Source: JAFEDN01 sp965651935 (lineage in GTDB: Bacteria > Pseudomonadota > Gammaproteobacteria > Coxiellales > Coxiellaceae). Taken from it: a DNA stretch of 64,000 nucleotides. Made by a program: the position numbers and the translations under genes. The notes under the pieces were generated by a model. That model searched no databases. It worked only from the letters and a program-made list of their open reading frames with translations, and was not told the origin of the DNA. The stretch is from positions 310,001-374,000 of the forward strand of contig CBFGTC010000001.1 in the NCBI GenBank assembly GCA_965651935.1, given 5' to 3'. Positions 9,583 through 18,600 of the stretch are shown one piece after another; position 1 is the stretch's first letter; every line of letters begins with the position of its first letter.

Positions 9583-10175
9583 GTAAACCAAAACCACAGC
9601 ATCGTATCAAGAAGTTGGCGCTTGTTTTATGCGTAGTTGCTGTTTTAATGTTTGGCTTTGCTTATTTGATGGTGCCGTTTTATAACGTTTTGTGTAAAGC
9701 ATTAGGAATCAATGGTAAGCCTAATTTGGCTCCGGTGGCGCAATCACAAGACTTGGATGCCAGCCGAAATCTGACGATGCAATTTGTCACCAGTAATAAT
9801 GCGAATCTAGCCAATGTAGAATTTTACCCCAAAACCCATGAGCTGCAATTTCATCCCGGAGAAAATCAGACCGTTTTATATGTGTTTAAGAATAATAATG
9901 ATCGTGATATTGTGGTCCAAGCTATCCCCAGCGTCACTCCCGGGTTAGCAGCTCAATATGTCAAAAAGACCGAATGTTTTTGTTTCACTCAACAAATTTT
10001 AAAAGCACATGAGACAAAAACATTGCCGTTGCTATTCCATGTCGACAAAACCATTTCATCGGATGTTAATACGTTAACTTTGTCATATACCTTGTTTGCG
10101 GCAAAAGCCACTGCCAAAATACAAGGCCAAGAACAACAACACGAGCAAGACCACATGGAAATGGGTAGCATGTAG
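9579..10175 (+). CDS. ctaG: Cytochrome c oxidase assembly protein CtaG/Cox11
   Basis: Membrane-anchored copper chaperone that inserts CuB into subunit I. One membrane helix lies at about residues 12-35, followed by a periplasmic Ig-like domain with the copper-binding CFCFT motif (KTECFCFTQQIL) and PLLFHVD, both diagnostic for Cox11. The length of 198 is normal. The start is TTG at 9579, four bases overlapping the ctaD stop, with a GAAGGAG site just upstream. A His/Glu-rich tail near the C-terminus may bind metal but is not conserved in the family as far as I know. Confidence 0.94.
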   Translation: MSKPKPQHRIKKLALVLCVVAVLMFGFAYLMVPFYNVLCKALGINGKPNLAPVAQSQDLDASRNLTMQFVTSNNANLANVEFYPKTHELQFHPGENQTVLYVFKNNNDRDIVVQAIPSVTPGLAAQYVKKTECFCFTQQILKAHETKTLPLLFHVDKTISSDVNTLTLSYTLFAAKATAKIQGQEQQHEQDHMEMGSM

Positions 10176-10293
10176 CAATCCTTCGTGTAAAAATAGTGAA
10201 ACAGTTTAGTGAAGCGAAAATTCCGGGAATTGCTGATGGCGGAATGGTGAATTTGATATTATAATCATCAAAAATTTAAGGTAAGGTTATATC

Positions 10294-11187
10294 ATGTCTT
10301 CAGACCATAAACATTCTGGCGGTTATTATTTACCCAATCCCAGTTATTGGCCGATCATCGGCTCTGTGGCGATTTTTTGTTTATTAACCGGTGCCGCCAA
10401 CTGGTTGCACGGCAACAGCATCGGCCCTATTTTATTCACCATCGGCGCCATTATCTTAGCGATTATGTTATTTGGCTGGTTTGGAACGGTGATCGCAGAA
10501 ACACGCGCAGGTTTATTAAAAGACCCGCAAATCGATCGTTCGTTCCGCTGGGGGATGATCTGGTTTATCTTCAGCGAAGTGATGTTTTTCGCCGCATTTT
10601 TTGGCGCTCTTTTTTATGCGCGGGTGCTTTCCATTCCCTGGTTAGGTGGAGAAGGCGGGCATTCCGCGGTGCTGACCCATATGTTGTTATGGCCGGATTT
10701 TAGCAGCTCTTGGCCTTTATACGTCACGCCTAATCCAGCTCTTTTCCCGGGACCCGGTGGAGTCATGGAAGCTTGGGGAATTCCAGCCATCAATACCGGT
10801 ATATTATTAACCAGTGGTTTAACCATCACAATAGCCCATTGGGGTGTATTAAAAAATCGCAGGACTCAAATGGTCGTGGCCCAAGCGGCTACAATTTTAT
10901 TGGGAATCGCGTTTTTATTTTTACAAGCCCACGAGTACATGGAAGCGTATTCAAATCTTAATTTAAAATTGTCCACGGGGATTTATGGAACCACCTTTTT
11001 TATGTTAACCGGCTTCCACGGCTTGCACGTAACGATTGGCACTATTATGTTAATCGTTATTTTATGGCGTATGTTAAAAGGCGACTTTAACAGTCAGGAG
11101 CATTTTGGTTTTGAGGCGGTTTCCTGGTATTGGCATTTCGTGGACGTAGTTTGGCTGGGATTGTTTATTTTTGTCTACTGGCTCTAA
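10294..11187 (+). CDS. ctaE: Cytochrome c oxidase subunit III
   Basis: Seven-helix subunit that stabilises the catalytic core. The 297 residues include RWGMIWFIFSEVMFFAAFFGALFYAR, FFMLTGFHGLHVTIGT and a terminal WYWHFVDVVWLGLF, all characteristic of CoxC/CtaE. It lies 118 bases after ctaG. That gap shows no clear hairpin, and only a possible -10-like TATAAT near 10258. A GTAAGG site precedes the ATG. It ends four bases before the opposing DUF2909-like gene. Confidence 0.96.
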   Translation: MSSDHKHSGGYYLPNPSYWPIIGSVAIFCLLTGAANWLHGNSIGPILFTIGAIILAIMLFGWFGTVIAETRAGLLKDPQIDRSFRWGMIWFIFSEVMFFAAFFGALFYARVLSIPWLGGEGGHSAVLTHMLLWPDFSSSWPLYVTPNPALFPGPGGVMEAWGIPAINTGILLTSGLTITIAHWGVLKNRRTQMVVAQAATILLGIAFLFLQAHEYMEAYSNLNLKLSTGIYGTTFFMLTGFHGLHVTIGTIMLIVILWRMLKGDFNSQEHFGFEAVSWYWHFVDVVWLGLFIFVYWL

Positions 11188-11191
11188 GAGA

Positions 11192-11392
11192 TTAGATCCC
11201 GTGAGGGTGGATCCAGCCAAAGCCGTAGGCGATAAAGAGAAGAATAAACAAAAAGACCGATAAACTAATACGCCAGGTTAAAGCCTTTACCATGTGCGCC
11301 GCGTCTTTACGGTATAGTAAATAATAAATTGCGCTAATTAAACAATACAAAATGACAAAAAACGCCGCTATCACGACAAATTTAAAAAACAT
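11192..11392 (-). CDS. DUF2909-like twin-transmembrane protein
   Basis: A 66-residue protein with two hydrophobic helices (about 3-22 and 40-60) separated by a short basic loop (YRKDAAHMVKALTWR). Small proteins of this form, DUF2909, usually sit between ctaE and SURF1 in proteobacterial oxidase clusters, and this one does too, on the opposite strand. The function is unknown; a role in oxidase assembly is only inferred from context. I chose the ATG at 11392 because the longer frame to 11512 adds a hydrophilic stretch that lies inside the SURF1 gene. The 5' end overlaps the start of SURF1 head to head by 41 bases. Confidence 0.75.
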   Translation of the reverse strand: MFFKFVVIAAFFVILYCLISAIYYLLYRKDAAHMVKALTWRISLSVFLFILLFIAYGFGWIHPHGI

Positions 11393-12104
11393 CCTATTCT
11401 CCCTACGAGTTTGGCATTGGGAATTCAGTCCTGGACTCATTCCCACAGTGGCGACTTTATTGCTTTTCCCTTTACTGCTTGGCCTCGGTTGTTGGCAATG
11501 GCATAGAGCCATTTTTAAACAAAATCTATTAGACCAATTTGCCCAACGAAGCCAGCAAGCTCCCCAAGAGTTAAGCCATGATGCGCCAAATTTTACACCG
11601 ATACAAGTGACCGGCTATTATGATACACAACATCTTATTTTACTGGATAATCGCATTATAAACCACCAAGTCGGTTATAATGTTTTCGCTCCTTTTAAGG
11701 CTCAACAAGACACCCAAACCGTTCTACTGATTAATCTAGGATGGGTTCCTAAAAATTGGAATCTCTCCACTTTGCCCGCGCTGTTAAATCAGGAAAAAGT
11801 GACTTTACAAGGTTTGGCCCATAAACCGCAACATAATTTAGTCCTTGCCGCTACTCACCAAACTCATTTGCACTGGCCTTTGGTAGTGGAGGATTTGCGT
11901 TTAAATGAGATCAGCCGGATCTTAAATAGACCTTTATATCCATTTGTTTTATTATTAAGCGACCGCAATGGGTTTGCTCACCATTGGGATATAGTCGTGA
12001 GTGTCACTCCGGCAAGACACCGCGGATATGCGGTACAATGGTTTAGCTTGGCGCTGACTTTATTGTTTTTATATATAAAATTAAATCTTCGAAGAATCTC
12101 ATGA
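11352..12104 (+). CDS. SURF1 family cytochrome oxidase assembly protein
   Basis: Helps assemble the haem-copper centre, possibly by delivering haem A. The 250 residues have the family's architecture: an N-terminal membrane helix with LGLGCWQWHRA, a periplasmic domain with VTGYYD, LLDNR and VLLINLGWVP, and a C-terminal membrane helix (YAVQWFSLALTLLFLYIKL). The ATG at 11352 lies inside the divergent DUF2909-like gene and has only a weak ribosome binding site. No better in-frame start is visible before the first helix. The end overlaps the next gene by 4 bases (ATGA). Confidence 0.92.
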   Translation: MTKNAAITTNLKNILFSLRVWHWEFSPGLIPTVATLLLFPLLLGLGCWQWHRAIFKQNLLDQFAQRSQQAPQELSHDAPNFTPIQVTGYYDTQHLILLDNRIINHQVGYNVFAPFKAQQDTQTVLLINLGWVPKNWNLSTLPALLNQEKVTLQGLAHKPQHNLVLAATHQTHLHWPLVVEDLRLNEISRILNRPLYPFVLLLSDRNGFAHHWDIVVSVTPARHRGYAVQWFSLALTLLFLYIKLNLRRIS

Positions 12105-12661
12105 AACAAAAAAATGCGAATCAACGAAAAAAATTTATCATTATTTCGATTTTATTTTTGTTATTTTTAATCCCCGCATTTTTAGCACGAGTTTTTTATC
12201 ATAATCAAGCATGGTTACCTAAACATCGCTTAAACCACGGCCAATTAATTACACCGGCGCTGTCCGTGAAAGATTTAAAATTGGATCCCCAGCTCACTGA
12301 GCATCGTTGGGTTTTGCTATTTCTTCAGGCGGGGGATTGCCAAGAAGATTGTCAAAAATCATTATATAGCATGCAACAAATACAACGCGCCTTGGGAAAA
12401 GACATGAATCGTTTGCAACGAGTAGTGTTAACACCTGTGGCGCAAGGCATAAATAAATCTTTTGAAGAATGGCTCAATACAGGCAAAACTCGTCAATGGT
12501 CTCTTGCTCCTGAAGACTTTGCCACTTTTTCAGCCCGTTCAGGATTTTGGTACGTGGTCGATCCTTTAGGTAATATCATTCTCAATTATCCTAAAGATGC
12601 CAATCCTGAAGCGATATTAGACGATTTAAAATATTTAATGGGGGTATCGAACATTGGTTAA
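12101..12661 (+). CDS. Sco-like thioredoxin-fold membrane protein
   Basis: A 186-residue protein with one N-terminal membrane helix (about 12-32) and a periplasmic thioredoxin-like domain. The motif GDCQEDCQKSLYSMQ resembles the CxxxC copper/thiol site of Sco proteins, and the order of a central strand, LQRVVLTP and a C-terminal DPLGNIILNYP agrees with that fold. It is shorter and more divergent than true Sco. It lies between SURF1 and ctaA, the usual place of a poorly characterised oxidase-linked protein. A copper delivery or thiol reductase role is inferred. No separate full-length sco gene follows ctaB, where one is often found. Confidence 0.7.
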   Translation: MKQKNANQRKKFIIISILFLLFLIPAFLARVFYHNQAWLPKHRLNHGQLITPALSVKDLKLDPQLTEHRWVLLFLQAGDCQEDCQKSLYSMQQIQRALGKDMNRLQRVVLTPVAQGINKSFEEWLNTGKTRQWSLAPEDFATFSARSGFWYVVDPLGNIILNYPKDANPEAILDDLKYLMGVSNIG

Positions 12662-13673
12662 TTATCATCGTTTAGCAAAAATAGCTTTAATTTTGTCAGT
12701 ATTCGTAATTATGTTGGGAGCATATACTCGTTTGACTGATGCCGGCTTAGGTTGTCCCGATTGGCCTGGTTGTTATGGGCGGATGGTCTTGCCACACGAC
12801 GGACCGGCTTTAACAGCCAGTCAGCAGGTATACCCAGACTTGCCGATTGTCCAGCACAAAGCCTGGACTGAAATGGTGCATCGTTATGTGGCGGGAATTT
12901 TGGGTATACTCATCTTGATCTTGGCTTCTTGGTCTATCTTTGAGCGGAGACGGGGACTATCACTCCCCTTGGTGGCTCCTTTGATTTTAGTAGGGATTTT
13001 AGTTTTCCAGGCCATTTTAGGCATGTGGACGGTCACATTAAAATTATTGCCATTAGTGGTGACAGGCCATTTGCTTGGGGGTATGACTATTGCAGCGTTG
13101 TTAAGCTGGGTTTGCGCGGTAACGTCAACCCCATCTAAGATTAACCATGTCTCAAAAGGGCCTAGCAATGCGCTAAAGATTTTCACTGTAATAGGATTGA
13201 TTGTTTTAATTTTCCAATTATTTTTGGGGGCTTGGACCAGCACTAATTACTCTGCACTGGCGTGCGGCAGTGAGTTTCCTCACTGTCATACGCAAATTTG
13301 GCCGGAAATGGATTGGAAAGCCGGGTTTAATATTTTAAGTCCAGTAGGGCCTAATTATGAAGGTGGATTATTGGACATGACTGCCCGCACAGCCATTCAC
13401 ATGGCGCATCGTTATTGGGCTTTAATCACGTTTATATACTTAATGTTATTATCTGGATTTTTGATCATATCGAGGCATTATGCTTGGCTGCGCAAATGGG
13501 GGATAACACTGCTGATTCTACTTTGTGTGCAGATAATATTAGGTATTGTCAATGTTGTAAAATTACTCCCTCTTGCGAATGCGGTTGCGCATAACGGAGT
13601 TGCGGTATTATTATTAGTTACTTTAGTATTTATATTAGAAAGAGTGTTTCATCGTGCAAATGTCTTGGCGTGA
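12654..13673 (+). CDS. ctaA: Haem A synthase
   Basis: Oxidises haem O to haem A in the inner membrane for the oxidase encoded just upstream. The 339 residues form eight membrane helices in two related halves. Histidine ligands are seen in HKAWTEMVHRYVAG and VVTGHLLGG, and again in AIHMAHRYWALI and AVAHNGVAVL. The N-terminal LTDAGLGCPDWPGCYG, with its Cys pair, is diagnostic. The start is TTG at 12654, overlapping the preceding gene by 8 bases. The 3' end overlaps ctaB by 20 bases, so the run is strongly coupled. Confidence 0.95.
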   Translation: MVNYHRLAKIALILSVFVIMLGAYTRLTDAGLGCPDWPGCYGRMVLPHDGPALTASQQVYPDLPIVQHKAWTEMVHRYVAGILGILILILASWSIFERRRGLSLPLVAPLILVGILVFQAILGMWTVTLKLLPLVVTGHLLGGMTIAALLSWVCAVTSTPSKINHVSKGPSNALKIFTVIGLIVLIFQLFLGAWTSTNYSALACGSEFPHCHTQIWPEMDWKAGFNILSPVGPNYEGGLLDMTARTAIHMAHRYWALITFIYLMLLSGFLIISRHYAWLRKWGITLLILLCVQIILGIVNVVKLLPLANAVAHNGVAVLLLVTLVFILERVFHRANVLA

Positions 13674-14523
13674 TTATTACGAGCTTTGTAAGCCACGGGT
13701 AGTGGCGTTAATGACTTTGACTGCTGTGGTGGCGATGTTTTTAGCCGCACCCCCCGGGGAATTATCCTTGCCTATTTTATTTTATGGAGCTCTTGGGATT
13801 ACTTTATTAGCAGGGGCAGGAGGAGTAATCAATCAGTTGGCCGATCGCCACATTGATGCGATAATGGCGCGCACTCGTAAGCGCCCTTTAGCATCAGGGA
13901 GAGTACAAATTTGGCACGCTTGGGTTTTAGCCTGTACTTTAATCTTGGCGGGAATGCTGATCCTTCTAATGCAAGTCAATCCGCTCGCAGCCTGGCTAAG
14001 CTTGGCGGCCATGGTCGGTTATGCTGGGATTTATACTTTATTTTTAAAAAGGGCTACTCCACAAAATATTGTGATAGGGGGATTGGCTGGCGCGATGCCG
14101 CCCCTATTAGGATGGACTGCCGTAACCGGGCATATTGATAGCCCGGCTTTATTATTAGTCCTCATTATTTTCACTTGGACGCCGCCCCATTTTTGGGCTT
14201 TGGCAATTCATCGACAGGCCGATTACGCTAAGGCCAACATCCCCATGTTGCCTATTACCCACGGATTGGCTCTGACCCGGCTTTATATTTTATTGTATAC
14301 CTTGCTGATGATTGTCATCACTTATTTTCCGTTTCTCATTAATGCAGTCGGGTTGATTTATGTGTTTGGTGTCAGTTTTTTGAATAGCATTTTTTTGTAC
14401 TACGCCATTAAAATTTATCAAAATCAGAATCCGCGCTATGCCTATGCTACATTTAGATACTCTATCATTTATTTACTATTTCTATTTATTCTCATGTTAT
14501 TAGATCACTTTATCTTAGGATGA
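13654..14523 (+). CDS. ctaB: Protohaem IX farnesyltransferase (haem O synthase)
   Basis: Transfers a farnesyl group to haem B, giving haem O. This 289-residue UbiA-superfamily prenyltransferase has about nine membrane helices. The Asp-rich NQLADRHIDAIMARTRKRPLASG motif and the second TPPHFWALAIHRQADYAKA loop are typical of CyoE/CtaB. The start is GTG at 13654, inside ctaA; an ATG six bases on (13660) is equally possible. It is the last recognisable gene of the oxidase block. Confidence 0.95.
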   Translation: MQMSWRDYYELCKPRVVALMTLTAVVAMFLAAPPGELSLPILFYGALGITLLAGAGGVINQLADRHIDAIMARTRKRPLASGRVQIWHAWVLACTLILAGMLILLMQVNPLAAWLSLAAMVGYAGIYTLFLKRATPQNIVIGGLAGAMPPLLGWTAVTGHIDSPALLLVLIIFTWTPPHFWALAIHRQADYAKANIPMLPITHGLALTRLYILLYTLLMIVITYFPFLINAVGLIYVFGVSFLNSIFLYYAIKIYQNQNPRYAYATFRYSIIYLLFLFILMLLDHFILG

Positions 14524-14529
14524 GATTTT

Positions 14530-14595
14530 ATGACATTACGGAAATTTAGGTTACTCAAACAATCTTTTCTAAAAATAGAACGCGGAGATTACTAA
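14530..14595 (+). CDS. Possible 21-residue basic leader peptide upstream of acylphosphatase
   Basis: A short frame from ATG 14530 to a TAA that shares its last A with the acyP ATG (TAATG at 14593-14597). The predicted peptide is basic, with a motif LRKFRLLKQSFLK. A weak AGGA lies about ten bases before the ATG. The exact stop-start junction suggests coupling to acyP, but a frame this short can arise by chance. Confidence 0.25.
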   Translation: MTLRKFRLLKQSFLKIERGDY

Positions 14596-14873
14596 TGCCT
14601 TGTATAAAGGCCTGGGTCAGTGGCAAAGTGCAAGGAGTTTATTTTAGAGCGTTCACCCAGCAATGCGCGCAAAAATTAAATCTAACAGGCTGGGTTAGAA
14701 ATTTACCTGACTTCAGGGTTGAAACTTTGGCTTGTGGAGAGACAAAGGACATTGAGTTATTTTTAGAAAATTTAAAGAAAGGCTCTCCCGCTTCTCAAGT
14801 CAGCCATGTTTGCTGGGAAGAAGTTCCCGAGCAAACAGGCGCTGAATTTAAATCCTTTTTAATTAGAAATTAA
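14595..14873 (+). CDS. Acylphosphatase
   Basis: Hydrolyses carboxyl-phosphate bonds such as those in acetyl phosphate. The 92 residues carry the two PROSITE-type motifs of the family: GKVQGVYFRAFTQQCA near the N-terminus with the catalytic Arg, followed by GWVRNLPDFRVE with the catalytic Asn. The usual GxVxGVxFR pattern is complete. The length is normal. It follows ctaB by 71 bases, and its 3' end overlaps the opposing secreted-protein gene by 11 bases. In vivo role unknown, as for most of this family. Confidence 0.92.
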   Translation: MPCIKAWVSGKVQGVYFRAFTQQCAQKLNLTGWVRNLPDFRVETLACGETKDIELFLENLKKGSPASQVSHVCWEEVPEQTGAEFKSFLIRN

Positions 14874-15267
14874 CTTCCCATTCCTGCGGAACATCCCCTT
14901 TGATGGTATGCACGCAACGATCTAAAGCGTCTCTCGCTTCCATGCGATTGGGATACCAGCCATAAGTTTTGTAGCCGGGAGCGCATGGAGCGCCTTTGAT
15001 GATTTGACAATTTTTGTAAGTGATAACATCAAAATCACGTGATACGCGGATTTTTCGACAACCGCCATAAGGTCCGCAACGATTAATAACACGAGTTGCG
15101 GTGACGGTGCTGCGAACAGGTTTATAACAAATTTTTACACCACTGGGAGGCGGAGGAGGTGGGGTTTTAGTAATGGTAACCGTGGTTTCAGGTTGTGCTA
15201 GACTTAAAGTGCAAAATGACAGTGCGGCAACAGCGCTGGTGGCCGCTAAAATAAATATTTTTTTCAT
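14863..15267 (-). CDS. Small secreted cysteine-rich protein, unknown function
   Basis: A 134-residue exported protein I cannot assign. A clear signal peptide (about 1-24) ends at SLAQ. A Pro-rich linker with six consecutive prolines follows. The mature domain has cysteines in KICYKP, RCGPYGGCRK, YKNCQI, APCAPGY and DRCVH, and a final acidic tail, suggesting a small disulphide-stabilised periplasmic or surface domain. It is monocistronic. Upstream, an inverted repeat (six-base arms at 15288-15293 and 15299-15304) sits about 20 bases before the ATG and could be an operator. Confidence 0.6.
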   Translation of the reverse strand: MKKIFILAATSAVAALSFCTLSLAQPETTVTITKTPPPPPPSGVKICYKPVRSTVTATRVINRCGPYGGCRKIRVSRDFDVITYKNCQIIKGAPCAPGYKTYGWYPNRMEARDALDRCVHTIKGDVPQEWEVNF

Positions 15268-15381
15268 ATTCTATCCTCTATATAGTTAATGCGGAATACG
15301 CATTGGCTAATTTTAGCAGTTTTTTATATCCAATTCTCATAATATTTTTTTTTGATCGCTGGCAGAAAGAACTTCCTACAA

Positions 15382-15639
15382 ATGTCCTTGACTTTATCCT
15401 TACCTTTTGGTAGCCTCGCCAAATACTTTAATGAAAAAAATCAAAGGGTTAATAAAAAAGGAGTATTGTTTTCATGTTAGGATTACTGAATCCTAACTCA
15501 GATTTGGGACAAAAAAATTCCCTCTCGGTCTCTCGATTATGCTGATTTTGAAAAAAATCAGTCCATCGCCGCTTACTTAACTGAGAACAATCTTTGGCGC
15601 TGTATTAATTGGATGCAAAATGGTGAGATCATTATCTAA
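15382..15639 (+). pseudogene. Broken reading frame upstream of the giant gene
   Basis: One frame reads from ATG 15382 to TAA 15637-15639 (85 codons plus the stop) and looks coding at both ends (SLAKYFNEKNQRVNKKG; LTENNLWRCINWMQN), but is interrupted by TAG at 15478 and TGA at 15487. A second frame starting at ATG 15474, with an AAGGAG site at 15458-15463, bridges the two stops and rejoins the first frame if one A is dropped from the A7 run at 15511-15517. The terminal TAA touches the AAGGAG site of the next gene. It may be a decayed gene, a frameshifting leader or a sequence error. The rest of 15268-15649 is A+T-rich with nothing else recognised. Confidence 0.4.
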
Positions 15640-15649
15640 GGAGAATGAT

Positions 15650-18600
15650 ATGCGAAAATTGACTTCTATGCAAATCAAAGCTTACCGCTATTATTGGGTT
15701 GTTTATGTTTCCTTATTAAAGTTGCAGTATGATATAGATTGTAAGCATACTGCAGAAAAACCGCTGCCTATATACGCTGATGAAAATTTTATAGACGAAT
15801 TAGAGGCAAAAATTATACGTTATGCGCAGCTAATAAAAAAAATCTCTTTAACAGTGGATTTACAAAATCGCAATATAACTCAACTTTTTTCTAAACCAAT
15901 TAGTTTGCCAGAAGAATTAAAATTACCAAGTTATCAAGTCATTCTGTCGGATTTGACAAAAAAATATGATGAGTTATATAGAGAACTAGATAAATTAATT
16001 AAAGTGTATGATGGTTGGCCTAATTTATTAATTGACAAGTATCTTGCCGCTATTCAAGATAGCAAAACGCGAATTGTAAAATATAGCAAAGTCACAGCAA
16101 GAGTTATCAAAAATAGAGAATGCCAAATACTAATAAATAAGATTAAGAGTGCGATAAATAAGTATTGTAGTCTTGGCGGTGATGAAGCTTCCTCCTTGCC
16201 AGAAACAAACAAAAAATTTATTCCTACGCGCTATGATATTATTACTAAAGGTATTTCAAAATATTTGTATGAGTTATCGCAAGTGGTCCAAGGTGAGATT
16301 TTAACTAATGATAATAAGCGCCAAGAACCAAGTCTAGATCAAATATTAGATTACCTACGAGAAAATTTTAAAAAAACACAGGATATAAAACCGCAAATTC
16401 AAGAACCTTTAGCATTAGAAAACATTCAACTTGTTAATACTACCAATAAAAATTTTAAAGAATATGAAAAAGAGAATGATAAAAAACTAAGCTCGATTAG
16501 TTATAATGAGCAAAAAAACATAAAATTAAAATCTACCAAAGGTTCAAATACTCCAATAACTGAGGTTATTAATGATTTAACGCTGTTTGTCGATTATTTT
16601 GTAGCGTCTAACGTATGGTATAACAACTTGCCTAACCAATGGTATAAGAAGTTGTCTAACAGCTTTTCTTACGCCAATGAAATGAAAGCCTCGTTGAATG
16701 ATCTCTCCGAGAGTCTGCAAAAATTTCTTGAAAAACTGATAGAAATTAAATATAGATTTGACCAACAAGTTGAAGACGATGAAAAATTGCAAGAAACAAT
16801 TAATGAAACAAAAAAAAATATCAAATATACGTATAGCAAAAACTTAATGCAATCTAAAAAATCCCAACTTCTTATAGAGTTAAAAAACATTATTTTATAT
16901 AAAGATCCAGAAATTTTAAAAGAAGCCGATGAAGAATTTAATTTTGTTTTAAAAGATTACGCAATTCAGTTAACTAAACAAGATCAGCGATTAACGGAGT
17001 TACCAGAAGATTTTGCACTGATAAATTTTTTTGAAAATATTTCATTTGCGCGTTTGATGACGAGTCGCTTTAATCAATTTTCCAGAGTATTACAGCAAAT
17101 ACTTAACTTTGAAACGACTGAAAGTGATCCACTGATTGACATCGAAGATTTTGGTTCCCTTGAGCCAAACAAATTTTGGGTTGATTTGTACTATCGAAAT
17201 GCTTGTACTTTAGGAGCCTTTAACTTTTTTTGGGAAAAATTTTCTTCACAATTGAAGTACTTAGCCAAAAAATTGAACGATGAATATGAGAAACTTGAAA
17301 AACAAAAACAAAAATTTAAATATCCTACAATTGATGATGTCATAAAATTAATAGAAGAAAAAAATATTTCAAATATATCTTTTGACAGTCCCGAAACCAA
17401 GCCGGATCTTGTGGCTGATTTACAATTGGAGTTAAGACATTCTAATTTAATGGAATTGTACGATCAGGCTTCTTTACGAAGCAAAAAATTAGATTTTAAC
17501 ATAAAACGAAAAATTACCAAATCGCTTGATTATATTAGTAATATATTTTTTAATGTAAATATAATTGAACTTAGTAAAGTTAAACTCGGCGCCTATTCGT
17601 TAAATAAAAAAATAGATATAAACTCGTGGATAAGGAATTGCTTGGAATTTTTAAGAATTTTAGAAGTCATTAATTCTGTTCTTACTCAGCATTTTAATAA
17701 ACTGAGCACCGAAACTTATTCCGTTTTATTAGAATCTAAAACCGATGATTCGAATGAATTTTTAAATATATTGAAAGATGCTGAGTTTAAAAATAAAGAA
17801 TCTGATACGTTATGGCTTCAAATTAAAAATCAATATTCGAAAAAAAATGAATTTAAAGACCAACGAGAGTTCCTTTTAGAAATATGCATTCCTGAAATCA
17901 AGAGGAGCGAATATAAAAATTTTCTTATATTCCAAAAATTGATGTATTTAGACAAAATGCTGATTAACCCCAATGGTAATTATGACGAAAAGCAATATAT
18001 AGAGCATAACATACAGGAAAGATTGGAAGCTCGATACAAGCATCTCTCCAGAAAATTTTCTGATTATGATTATACGAATAAAATTTTACATCTGTGGGAG
18101 GCGTTAGATAACATCACCGATGAGGCTGGCAAGTTTTTACTCTGGATAGCCGATTCCGATGGAAACATTATGTATGATGGCCCAATAATGAGAGATTTAT
18201 TGGAATGTCAAGGGAAGTCCATTGTTGAAAAAAGATTTATTTTACAAAAATTGGTGCATGCGGAAATTTTTAGGATACTCACTAATATTCAATTGATTTC
18301 CGGTACTAATTTAAGAAAGAGATTTCTTACTTCAAGAATTGAAGGGCTCTTTACTCAAGAAGTGTTTATGCCACTTTTAAAAGTGGCAAAAGCCTTAGAA
18401 AAGTTGTGGGTGGTCAGTGAAGAAAGCATTTTAAATAAAAAAATGCTTGAAGAGCAAATCAATGCGAATGAATATAATAGAATTCTATTGTCAAATCAAA
18501 TTCACATCATTAGAAAAAAAGATAATTTTAATAACGATATTAATGATTTTTCTTCTGATCTCGACGATTATAAAAATATAAATCAAGTTGTCGAAAATTT

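Noticed and set aside
10240..10275. TATAAT before ctaE as a promoter.
   Set aside because: No -35 at a sensible distance; the gene is likely cotranscribed with ctaG.
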